Assembly (NCBI GenBank): GCA_916048095.2
Contig: OU696575.1
Span: 11,747,468 to 11,811,467, forward strand
Reading direction: 5' to 3'
DNA from: Sacculina carcini
Taxonomy: Eukaryota > Arthropoda > Thecostraca > Sacculinidae
Length of the DNA stretch: 64,000 bases
Shown: positions 45,607 through 57,237 of the stretch, one piece after another
Numbering within the stretch: the stretch's first letter is position 1
Layout of the letters: each line of letters starts with the position of its first letter
The notes under the pieces: model-generated
Database searches by the model: none
Told to the model about the DNA's origin: nothing
Seen by the model: only the letters and a program-made list of their open reading frames with translations
Made by a program: the position numbers and the translations under genes

Positions 45607-48600
45607 CTATGAGGCAGCCTCTGTGGCGAGACGCTGTCGTGTGAGGCCAACCACTTCCCTCATCACGTCGGCACAAAGCAGCTCGCTCACCTGACACACA
45701 CACACACGTGCAAGACATCAGGGTGGGAGCGAAATTCCTCCCGTCACATTCTTATGTAGTACTAAAGTGTATCTGTGCGTGAATGTTATGGCAGTGAGCT
45801 TCCATTACACAAAATGCATACACTCATACGATATACGGTTGCATACACTCATACAATATACGGTTACATACACTCATACGATATACGGTTACATACACTC
45901 ATACAATATACGGTTGCATACACTCATACGATATACGGTTACATACACTCATACGATTGCATACACTCATACGACATACGGTTACATACACTCATACAAT
46001 ATACGGTTGCATACACTCATACAATATACGGTTGCATACACTCATACAATATACGGTTACATACACTCATACGATATACGGTTACATACACTCATACAAT
46101 ATACAGTGTACACAACTTCTGCAAATGCATATATTGCAACGCCAACTAATTTATTTCATCACCAAACTGAGCTGCATAAAATGATAGAACGAAACGTCAT
46201 ATTGGTTGATAATAATGTTAACAACGAATATCGACGAAATAGAGCAATGTGATTATTAGTGGCAGGTAGCGAGACACGTTGGTGCACGATATTAGATATA
46301 CACGCACGATCCGACATATCAGTAGTACCTCGAAGCCGGTCGATTCTTCGTAAGCGTACAAGACTGAAGTATCGTAGAGCATGACGTGGTGTTGAGACAA
46401 CATAACGACACAGTTTCGCAGTCGTGTAATCACCTCGCGACCAGCGACCGGCAATCTCTGGTGCAAATATATAACACAGACAAATGATGCATGTGCAAGA
46501 GCCTGCGCAACGGTGCAGACATTGACTTCATTAATAACGCGGTTATTAATGAAACGTTCATATCTGTGTACATGTACGTTGACATATAGTGACTGTGAGC
46601 ACAGATGACGCTGCGATGCAGTGCAAGTCAGTCTGTGCCGAGCGTTGTGTATGTGATGTGAATTACCGTGTTAGTTTGTACTGGTGTTGTGGTTATTCAT
46701 GTGATATTCTGTGCTAATCGTTACAACAATATAGTGTGACCGTTCTGGACTATACAGTGGCTGTATTAGTGGATGTATGGGTGTGTTTGAGCGCAAATTC
46801 GTTCAACAGCTGAGATATTCTCGCGGTTATTGATAGATTGCAAGTATTAATAACAGCTTGCAATTTAAACGACGTCACAATTCAGAACAACGCCCAGAAG
46901 AAATAACTACATTCAGCATACATAATGGAATATCGGAAGTAATGAGATATTGCAGCTATTGTTTATGATGTGGGCTAGTGAAACACCGGCACCTCGAGGT
47001 TCTGCAGATATCCGCCGTCGCAATTCAGTTGCTCGTTGCTCAGACAAATCCACACGTAGCCGTTGTTACCGATGATAACTGTGGCGCCACACGGCAGGTC
47101 GTGGAAGTGGTTCTTCTGACGTAGCACGACAGATGGAGAAACGCGCACCAAACAGCCCTGCGCCAGCTGTTCAACACAAAAACTGACATTCACAATAACG
47201 ACAACAAAGTAGGTTACCTATCAATTCAACACATCACATTCAAAAATTACAAATATTGTTTTGAGATATACAACCACCAATCGCACGCACCACTACTGGC
47301 AAAATAACAGCACTAGATGACAGTATCAAGACCACCACTACTGGCAAAATAAGAGCACTAGATGACAGTATCAAGACCACCACTACTGGTAAAATAACAG
47401 CACTAGATGACAGTATCAAGACCACCACTACTGACAAAATAACAGCACTAGATGACAGTATCAAGAACAGCACTAGATGACAGTATCAAGACCACCACTA
47501 CTGGTAAAATAACAGCACTAGATGACAGTATCAAGACCACCACTACTGACAAAATAAGAGCACTAGATGACAGTATCAAGACCACCACTACTGGTAAAAT
47601 AACAGCACTAGATGACAGTATCAAGACCACCACTACTGGCAAAATAAGAGCACTAGATGACAGTATCAAGACCACCACTACTGGTAAAATTCACGGTGAA
47701 GAAATTGTGCTGAACAAAGAACGGCTGAGACTACCTTGCCGTACTTGAGACTGCGTGTGTGCAGAGACAACGCTCCGTCGCTCAACACGTTCTGCACCTC
47801 AGCGCTGATCAGGTCGCCCTCGGCCAGGTAGCAACGCATGTCCAGCTGGTCTTGCAAGGTCTTGCGCCGCTGCTCGCCAGCCGGCAAATTAACCGATGAT
47901 AAATGCAGCACGGAAAATAGCCGTCCTCCCGTTTCCACCTTCCACTGTTTCTGCTGCACGTCGACCACTCGACCAACCACCACGTCACCAATGTCACCTG
48001 ACACACACACACACAAACAAGTACAGACAGCACGCCATCAACAGTTGAACAGTTTCGTGCCGGCGACAAATGGTGAGTGTAGAATATGATTCTGACATCA
48101 ATTCGGACGAAATGCAGTGTATCAGACATTCAGCGTTGTTCACTCAGACCGCACGCAGTATGCACATTGTAGAAACGTGCGGTTCAACACAACGTGAACA
48201 CAAGATAGCGTTTCCTAGCGCAACTGAACACTCTCAGTGAATGACGGTGACATAATATGAGAACGAACAATGTACAAACATGCAGACACGCACACATGTT
48301 CCAGAGCACACTCACACCACACAGTGTAAGCTCCTAAGAGGATGCCAGGTCAACTGTGCCTATAATACTCCTCACAGCCTCTGCGTTACGTTAATATCAA
48401 AGGTGCGAGTGTGTGTCTATGTGCACGTGCGAGCAACATAACAATATTAGTACACAATGCAATGCAGCATAATCAGAACCAGCATATTACTAATTAGGAG
48501 ATCAACACAAAAAATCACTTCACATACCACTATATCGAGATTTCAGCGGCTGCACGGACAACAATTTGTTGATGCGACGAGTCACTCCGGCCACAGATGA

Positions 48601-48646
48601 AACGAGGCATCCATCCTTTTTATATGTCCCGTGACCACTATACATG

Positions 48647-48678
<32 letters not shown>

Positions 48679-49261
48679 TGTGGATATATACGTTCAGATA
48701 AAAGACGAGAATATGACATCTGCTGCAGCACCGCTGAAGTAGTTTTTACAATAACACAATTGCGTATTATATTAGCACATAAACTGGCATATTTAGTCTA
48801 CAACAAAGTTATATTAAGACCAGGTTTCTCTATTTGCTGCTGCTGCTGCAGTATATTTTTTCAGATGTTAATACGTCAATCTATGTGGTAGGACCGCGTC
48901 TGTAATATTCCGATCTTTCAATGTGCAGCGTGGTCTGACAGCCAATTAATTATCTGTTTTTGGTTTTAGCAGTGCATTGTTTTACGTTACTGTACTTCTT
49001 ATTCGTTCTTAATCCGAGTATACTACGGAATGAATAAGAGAAAATGACTGAGAAAACATTCAATACAAGTGGCAGGCAAAAAACCAGTGAGGAATTAATT
49101 CCTTAAGCAGCGTGGTATGATCTATGCGTAGATAACCTCATGAAACCAGCATCAGAAGAAACAACTTCTCCGGGCATGACGGCTGAAACTGTCGAGCCCA
49201 AGCCGCTCTGCATATCGTCGGCACAGGCACGATCGGCCGCAAGTCGTATGTCAACACGCAT
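45607..49261 (-). CDS. EXOSC2: Exosome complex component RRP4
   Basis: Six exons join in phase, 294 residues, close to the family length: 49261-49137 (MRVDIRLAADRA...VMPGEVVSSDAGFM), 48637-48528 (GHGTYKKDGCLVSSVAGV), 47997-47735 (DVVVGRVVDVQQKQWKVET, LSSVNLPAGEQRRK, EGDLISAEVQNVLSDGA, LSLHTRSLKYGK), 47166-46993 (KNHFHDLPCGATVIIGNNGY), 46457-46329 (REVITRLRNC, MLYDTSVLYAYE) and 45690-45607 (ELLCADVMREVVGLTRQRL, stop TAG). The order is N-terminal domain, S1 RNA-binding domain, then KH domain. This cap subunit of the nuclear and cytoplasmic 3'-5' RNA exosome contacts EXOSC4 and EXOSC7 in known structures. It is convergent with PRPF38B, with about 0.7 kb between the stops. Introns 3 and 5 carry minisatellites. 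Confidence 0.94.
45815..46105. repeat. ~24-bp minisatellite in EXOSC2 intron 5
   Basis: About 12 contiguous copies of CATACACTCATACGATATAC plus GGTT(A/G), with one truncated unit near 45950. The unit is a multiple of three, so the region is spuriously open. Confidence 0.9.
47288..47690. repeat. 45-bp minisatellite in EXOSC2 intron 3
   Basis: About nine copies of a 45-bp unit (CACCACTACTGGCAAAATAA, CAGCACTAGATGACAGTATC, AAGAC) with a short deletion unit near 47460-47480. The 15-codon period leaves several frames open on both strands. Not a gene and not CRISPR. Confidence 0.92.
48640..48675. repeat. (CA)n microsatellite at the EXOSC2 exon 2 acceptor
   Basis: A CA tract (GT on the gene strand) immediately precedes the 3' splice site of exon 2. 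It may act as a polypyrimidine-poor, GU-rich intron end. Confidence 0.8.
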
Positions 49262-50423
49262 AGCGCCTGCACTATACAGACAAGCACAAGATTAACTCAT
49301 AATGCATGAACACAAGCAATACTGCATAAGTAATAAACATTAGTGTAATGAGTGTATAGTTTCAAGTCACCGACTGGTCTCAGTTGTACCGCTTTGAATC
49401 GTGACAGACTGTGAATTAATGTGTTCTGTATATTCAACATATAGAAGACTGGCAATCACGTCAAAATATATTATCACAAGTCGCAAATTAAAATAATTCA
49501 TAATTGCTGCTACAACACTACACACCGTAACACGGAGCACTACTTATGCGTTAGGAAAACTCAGAGAAAAAAGATAACATGACTATGAAGAAGGGACAAA
49601 AATCAACTTATTGAATGGTGTTCTATGAAATACAAACGATAAAAAATTGAACAACAGCAAGAATCTCGGTGACATCCTGTAATTAAAAATATGTATTCAC
49701 AAAACACGTCAGTATGATTTCAACTCCGAACAACAACAACGCACATTGTGAGAATTCAACATTCCCTCATCCGTTGCCATGGCAACATCAAACATTAGTC
49801 AATACGCAATACACAATTCTACGGCATAATTATATATAACGTGGTTTCATACGCAAGACTTTTTCATTCATACAAGTGCACACAATAAGTAAATATCATA
49901 ATTCTAATACATACAACACATCCTGTTGTTGTGGCTTGATAGAGCGCGTCGGCCGATTCCGACCACTTTGCACTGCACAGTAGCTCGTCACAGTCACAAA
50001 CATCAGTCATATGTCAAGGATTATAAAAGGAGACGATAAAAGAAAGGTTGAAATGGTGATATGTGAAAGTGATCATGATAATTTATAAAACTATCATATG
50101 GTTTAAAGCTTTCACCGAGTTTCCTCACAGTTTCCGCAGTTTGTCGGCTATACCTGTTCGGAAAACAAAGTCAACGAGGTGTTTGAGAGGAGAGGGGTTA
50201 TTTCTTCCCAATAAACTCTCCTTGTTGAACGGTAGGCTGCTACTGCGGCAATACCTGCGTAGTAGCTCGCGATGCTCGGCATACCGTGTACATTATAGAA
50301 GTGCATGATCAATGGATAGGGCGGCATTGCAATATAAACAGTGGGGAGGTGGAGAGTGTTCCATTATGAACCCGTGAGTCAATCTAGAGCGACCGATACG
50401 AAGTCTAGTCAGTACGACCTCCG
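49262..50423. other. Intergenic region upstream of EXOSC2
   Basis: AT-rich, no gene recognised. It presumably contains the EXOSC2 promoter, but no motif is distinctive enough to call. Confidence 0.5.
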
Positions 50424-50696
50424 TTATTCGTGGTAAAAAAACTCAGTACTGACCAGGGGCCTATATCTCCTGACCTCGCCCAGCTTGAATTGATGCCGTT
50501 TCTGTTGCCACTCCAGCCTTATAAACGCTCGGATGTGATCTTCTACTAACAAATTTGTTAGGACCTTATTCAAAGGATACGGCTGTACCCCGTTCTCACC
50601 CAGAGCACGTTTGGCTTCGGCGTCAGCCACCTCGTTACCGGAAACACCACGGTGAGCCGGTACCCACACCAAATCACAAATTCTGCCAGATGTCAA
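50424..50696 (-). pseudogene. Retroelement RNase H domain fragment
   Basis: The frame contains VWVPAHRGVSGNEVAD, the C-terminal RNase H signature (WVPxHxGxxGNExAD) of I/R1/Jockey-type non-LTR elements, then a basic C-terminal tail (RLEWQQKRHQFKLGEVRRY). The first catalytic residues and the reverse transcriptase are absent, so it is a short relic. It is a different family from the LINEs at 34.5-39.3 kb, which show no RNase H. Confidence 0.75.
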
Positions 50697-51462
50697 AATG
50701 TGTATAAAAAGTGTAAAATGCGATGGTGAATAAAATCAGGTAATGAGGGATATACTAAATGCTGGATTCCCGACTTCGGTCACATCCACCACAAAAAGAC
50801 AAATGACAACCATGAACGTCCCACTTGCCTTCAAGCCTAGAATATTACACCAGAAAATGGTGATGAATGGGAGCAGAAAACGTCTTTTAGGCGTTCTTGC
50901 ATGTTAATACGGCAGAATTTTACGTGAAGACAAAAATTTGTATGAGAATGTATTAAAATTCGAATACGGCAGTAGCAACGAAAGTTATGCGAACTCGAAG
51001 TGGTGCAATTGACTCCCGACAAAGTAGATTTAAGTGGTGTTTTCGAGTTAATTGTTTCTTGTTTCGATCCTATAGGTTTGTCGTTCTTTTACAGTAAATA
51101 CATTGTGTTTGTCTTTGTTTTCAGCTCATCAGTGTTTTTTCTAGTTTTGTCAAATGTAAAGTTCTAGTGCATGGTCAATCTTGTGTCGTCTGTCTTCTAA
51201 GCTCTATAACGAGCAGTGATGTAAGAATTCATGACCTTCAATCTTTCATGTGCCTCGTCATCAATTTTGTTTTTCTGATCTTACTCAATACGTCTGCGTG
51301 CGTGGTATTCTGTAGCACTATATTTGTGGTGGTACTAGACTGTTGGTATCGCTCTCGTCATAATAGAGTAGTAGAATTATTATTAAAACATGTATATTAC
51401 TGTGTTGGTTTTATGTGCGCAGTGTTTTAGCTCAGCGACTAGCTTGTGTGGCGGGGGGCACG

Positions 51463-54400
51463 ATGGAGAGTGCCACGTGGCGTCGCGCGGCTGAATGGCT
51501 CGTGCAAGTGGGCGTGATGCCTCGCGATCATCGTTGTCTCCAGCAGCAAGCCAGCAGCACCACGCTGGTGCACTGTCTGCGCGACGGCGTGCTGCTGTGT
51601 CGGCTATTGCACGCGCTCGACAGTGGCTCCATCGACCTGGCAGAAGTCAACATGCGTCCGCAAATGGCCCAGGTGAAGTGGTGATTGCTGGTGCTATGCA
51701 ATATTGTCCAGCCAAACAAACACAATTTAATGCTGAATAATATCCCCTCTGATTTAATGCGTTTAAAAATTGTGTCGATATTGCTGTCTATTTATCGCTA
51801 TCATTTATTTCTCTATTTGTCGCTATTTATTTTTATCCAACTTGACGTGATTCCATCTTATTAGATGCAAATTGAGCATTTGGTGTGTATATAATTGTGT
51901 TTTATTGCAGTTCTTATGTTTGAAGAACATTCGCGTGTTTTTGGCTTCATGCAGCCTCTACTACGGCTTGTCTTCGAACGACCTGTTTGATCCCAGCATG
52001 TTGTTTGATTACACGGATTTCTCCAAAGTGAGTCATTTTAGTTTTGTTTGGTTTTTCAGGTGTGTATATATGTTTTATTCATTTTACTTTTCAACATAGG
52101 GAACGATACCGTTACGAGCTGGACTGATAAATTGATAGATTTATTAATGTTTGTTCATGTCTTGTATATCAGTGGTGAAAAGTGAACTGTTTTTATTGTG
52201 GCAGGTTATTGGCACGTTGTCCGTGTTGTCTGCTACTCCGGCCGCTCTGGCACTCGGAGCTCAGTGAGTGCACGTGCCATCACTAGCCACCACTTGTACC
52301 TCTCCCTTATTCATTCTTATTTTTCCCACAACTATATGCATTGTTCTCGAATTTTTCCACAAAATTGTTTCGTGTCATCTTGTTGGCTGATTAGATATGA
52401 ACAAAACATTACAGCGTTGTGTGCTATTGCTTTGATGCTCATGTAGCCAGGCAGATTGTAATATTTGAACTGAAAGCGTGTGTGAGACATGATATGAAAG
52501 ATAATCATATCATGACAAGAAACTTATGACCTCGTCGCTTCTACGTACAGTCATGTACACGTTTATTTTTTAGTTTGTCCTGTGTTTAGACGACATATTC
52601 CAGTATGTAATGTAATGTACTGTTTATGTTAACTCTAATGTTTGTTTTCAGCCAATTTTCGGCTTGTTCTGGAGTGGACGAGCGCATGGACGAAGGATTT
52701 GACCCTGATCTCGATGAACAGTTCGTGAGACATACTTGGGAGCTAATTTGTTTCTCATATGCACAGCTATTTATGTTGTATTATGTTTTAGTGTGTTTGC
52801 AAGTTGTGTGCGTTTTAATCTTCATTCCCTTTTTAATTCCCACCTTAATGCGCTCTATCCCCAATCTATGCGTTTTTGAAATGCTCTATGTGCTTCAGCG
52901 ATCACTTGATTTCCAACTAACTCACGGAATTATACCACAGAGCTTGAGCTATCACTTTGGATATTGTAAATTATTGACATTTCCACGCTTTTGTGTACGT
53001 TCATATTGGAGTGTGATATGTAGAATTTAGTTGGGTCAATTCATGTTAATACGGTGGTTATTGAATGTTATTGTTGTTAATGTATTAATCACATTAGTTA
53101 GTGCCAGTGTGCGCTTCATACTGTTTTTGTTATTAGTTGTTTGGTTGTTTGTGTTTTTTAGACCTGACGCTGATCGGTCATGCTGTTTTTGTTATTAGTT
53201 GTTTGGTTGTTTGTGTGTTTTTCAGACCTGACGCTGATCGGTCATGCTGTTTTTGTTATTAGCTGCTTGGTTGTTTGTGTGTTTTCAGACCTGACGCTGA
53301 TTGTTCTGGCGCCGCCATTGTCGACAATGACAGTGCGTGCGCCGAGGAGAACGTGTACGAACACTTGTGTCACGTTTCACTGGCTACACAGGTCAGCAGG
53401 TCGACCTGTATCTATGTGTTTGTGTGTGTGTGTGTGTGGAGATAGACTAGTGATAGCGTGTTAATGTATATATGTGTGTGTGTGGAGATAGACTAGTGAT
53501 AGCGTGTTTAATGCATTTATATGGGTGTTTAATGTGTGTGTGTGTGTGTGTGTGGAGATAGACTAGTGATAGCGTGTTAATGCATATATGTGTGTGTGTG
53601 GAGATAGACTAGTGATAGCGTGTTAATGTATATGTGTGTGTGTGTGGAGATAGACTAGTGATAGCGCAGTGTCAACGGCCACCACTCGACCTCCCGACAA
53701 GCGTGACTATTGTGTGCGCGAGCTGCTCGACACTGAGACCAACTATTTGCACGTGCTACAACTACTGGTGCAGCAGTATTGCACCCCGCTACGTGCGGTG
53801 CTCACCGAGCAAGACGCAGACGTGGTGTTTCACGGCATCAAGGCACGTGTTTCACCGTCACATTATGCACTGACTAACATGTCGTGGCATTCACCCACAA
53901 ATGTGTAATACGCCGTGTAGTTTTCCTCATTGATTACTGAACGGTTTCATGAACTGTCGGCGCAAATACTCCGTCACTCTGCATGTTTGGCAATGGACGT
54001 GTTGATATTTGTGTGGCTGAAATTGGATGTGTGTTGCGTGTAGGAGTTGCACGCTGTTCACAGCGAGCTATTGGCCGAGTTGTCGGCAGCTTCGGACACT
54101 CAGCAAATGGCGTCGGTGTTTGTGAGCAGTCGCGACCGCTTGCTCGTGTACGGCCGATACTGCGCCAACTTGCAACGAGCCCAGCGCTGTCTCGATCAGT
54201 TGAGCTCGCGCGACGAGGTGTTCGCTGGCTGTCTGGCGGTGCGTCGCAATCATCACTTCTCACACTGCGCCTGCATGCTGTGGCACACTTTAATTAGTGC
54301 ATAGGCTGTGTAGATGTGAATACGTATGTGTTTTGCTGGCTTATTTATGCTGCTAATGAACTTGCTATTATATTTTCTCGTCTAGCATTGTATTGTCTGC

Positions 54401-57204
54401 GTGAGTGGTTGGTGGTATAGCTGATGTGTGCTTGTCTTGGTGAACTTGTGTCGCAGTAGGAATGAGTTATGTGTTTTTACTTTTTCCATGGGTTATTTGT
54501 GTGTTTGAAGGCAGTATGTACGTGATTGTATGTTTCTGCATTTAGAGTGTATTTGGCTATCGATTGCGTTTCAGAAATGCGAGCTTGAAGCCAACGGTGG
54601 TAAATTCAGACTGAGGGACCTGCTTTCTGTTCCGATGCAACGAATTCTCAAGTATGAAATCTTGCTTCGAGAGTTGCTTAAACACACAATACAGGTAAGC
54701 TTATTATCCGCAATTGTTCTGTCACGTGGTTGACAATGCCTCGATGTTAATGAAGTAATAGGCTGAATTTTCATTACACTCGTCCATATCACGACTAGCA
54801 GACAAATATTAGTAAAATGCTTCCGTTAGATGGCCTGAAACAGTCCAGTTCTGCAATAATGTCTGTTCGTTGAGCCTGCAAGGACAATATTCTTGCACAC
54901 AAGTAACATATTCCTGTGAATATTGTGCTAACATTGCATGTGGTGTATCAAGTAATGAATTGTACTGTTCGACCAATTATCACATGGATTGATTAGATGC
55001 GGTTGATCACGCTTGTTGTGATAGCAGCCAGTTCATCGTGCAATCATTGTATCAGTGATTGATGAGTGATTGATGATTGTTATGTTGGTGCAGTATGGTG
55101 CCGAGGGCGGCGGCGGAGCTGATTGTGGCTGGCTTCGTCGCGCCGTGGCTGTGATGAAAGACGTGGCAGAATATATCAACGAGGTGAAGCGCGACCACGA
55201 AACTCTGCAGATCATCGATGATATCGAGGTGTGTCCCTCTGTCTATCTATCTGTCTGTCTATCTATCTGTCTGTCTATATATCTGTCTGTCTCTTACACT
55301 ACCTCCTTTCTCTGTATATCTGTCTCTTGCACTATCTATCTGTCTGTCTCTTACACTACCTCTCTTTCTGTGTCTATCTGTCTCTTGCACTATCTCTTCT
55401 CTCTCTCTATCTATCTCTCTGTCTCTTGCACTATCTCTTCTCTCTGTCTCTTACACTACCTCCTTTCTCTGTATATCTGTCTCTTGCACTATCTATCTGT
55501 CTGTCTCTTACACTACCTATCTTTCTGTGTCTATCTGTCTCTTGCACTATCTCTTCTCTCTCTCTATCTATCTCTCTGTCTCTTGCACTATCTCTTCTCT
55601 CTGTCTATCTATCTCTCTGTCTCTTACACTATCTCTTCTCTCTGTCTATCTATTATCTATCTCTCTGTCTATCTCTTCTCTCTGTCTATCTATTATCTAT
55701 CTCTCTTTCTATCTATTATCTATCTCTCTGTCTATCTCTTCTATCTGTCTCGTTCTCTCTGTCTATCTGTGGTGTAATCGTGTGTAGTGAGAGAGAGAGT
55801 GTGTGTGTGAAAGATTGTGAGTGCGTGAACGTGTTAGTGTGTCTATGTGTGATCGTGTATAGTTGAATTGTATATTGCGTGCGAGAGTGTGTGAGCGAGT
55901 GTGTCTAGTTGTTTCGGTGTGTGTGTGTGCAGTTGTTTCGGTGTGTGTGTGTGTGTATGCGTTTGTGAATTGTCCATGCCCCGCAGCGGCGAGTGAATGA
56001 CTGGCTCGCCGCTGATTGGTTGTTGCGGCGGGTGAGGACTGTGTGTGTGTGTGTGTGTGTGTGTGTCCGTGTCCGTGTGTGCTCCCGTGTGATACGGTGT
56101 GAGCGGACAGTCTTGTTCGTGGTGCGATTGTGGTGTGACGTCTTGTAGGCGCGCGTGGGGCGGTGATGCCCACGCGCGCCTGTCTGAAATATAATTTAGA
56201 TTTTTAGTTTCTGGTTTTGTTACAAGCTATTTCGGCCTTTTTGTTTTGGAATTATTTTTGTCTGCGACCCGGCTTCAGCAGCGGAGATGGTGCCTTCCAG
56301 CATCAGTAGCGGCCTACCAGCGGAGAACAGCGGTGGAGGTGCTCGGTGGCGTGTCAGGTTGGTGTGCAGGGGGACGGCAGTGCAGCATGATGCCGGCGGG
56401 AGGCAGCTGAGGAGCTGTGGCCGAGGGATGCTGGTCGTCTCGCCTGCACTGGTGTAAGGCACGTCGCCGGGCAACTACAGGATTGTCGGTGGAGGCGACG
56501 ATCGCTCGTGGAGGATGCTGGTGCTGGACGGCAGGTGACAGAGAGGGGCTGCTGAAGCCGGAATAAAACATGACGAACGACGGCGACGGCGTGGCCTGTG
56601 TGAGCGGCGACGTCCCGGCTGTTTGCGGCAGGGTGCTGAAGAGCACTAGAGTCGACGGGAGCATAGTGGGTGCTGGGGTCGAAGTGTTGTGCCCTGTCGC
56701 GGCAGCCGGTGATGAAGAGGACGGCAGGCTGCGGCGGAGCACTGAAGAGCACGGGCGGAGGCGGGAGCGTGGTGGACGCTGGGGCCTGACGTGTTGTGTT
56801 TCGCCGCAGCCAAGGTGTGTGCATCTGGCGGAGGCCGTCGTCTAATTAGATTTTGGTTATTGGTTCATTATTCCTGGTTTGCTTGGTTCGCGGTTTTTTG
56901 TTGATTTATGTTTCTTTAAAAACAGGTGGAGGTGTGGTGTAATCGTGTGTAGTGAGAGAGAGAGTGTGTGTGTGAAAGATTGTGAGTGCGTGAACGTGTT
57001 AGTGTGTCTATGTGTGATCGTGTATAGTTGAATTGTATATTGCGTGCGAGAGTGTGTGAGCGAGTGTGTCTAGTTGTTTCGGTGTGTGTGTGTGTGCAGT
57101 TGTTTCGGTGTGTGTGTGTGTGTATGCGTTTGTGAATTGTCCATGCCCCGCAGCGGCGAGTGAATGACTGGCTCGCCGCTGATTGGTTGTTGCGGCGGGT
57201 GAGG

Positions 57205-57237
<33 letters not shown>

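Noticed and set aside
52626..53030. 134-codon frame downstream of VAV exon 4
   Set aside because: Only 52652-52720 is exonic by phase and acidic linker content; the rest is intron read-through with hydrophobic random sequence.
55070..55866. 200-codon Leu/Ser/Tyr/Cys-rich proteins
   Set aside because: The true part is VAV exon 9 (55094-55228); the rest is translated TCTATCTG satellite.
56220..56845. Genes inside the TRIM-like element interior
   Set aside because: Overlapping frames on both strands in GC-rich sequence, with no recognisable motif; kept only as a remark.
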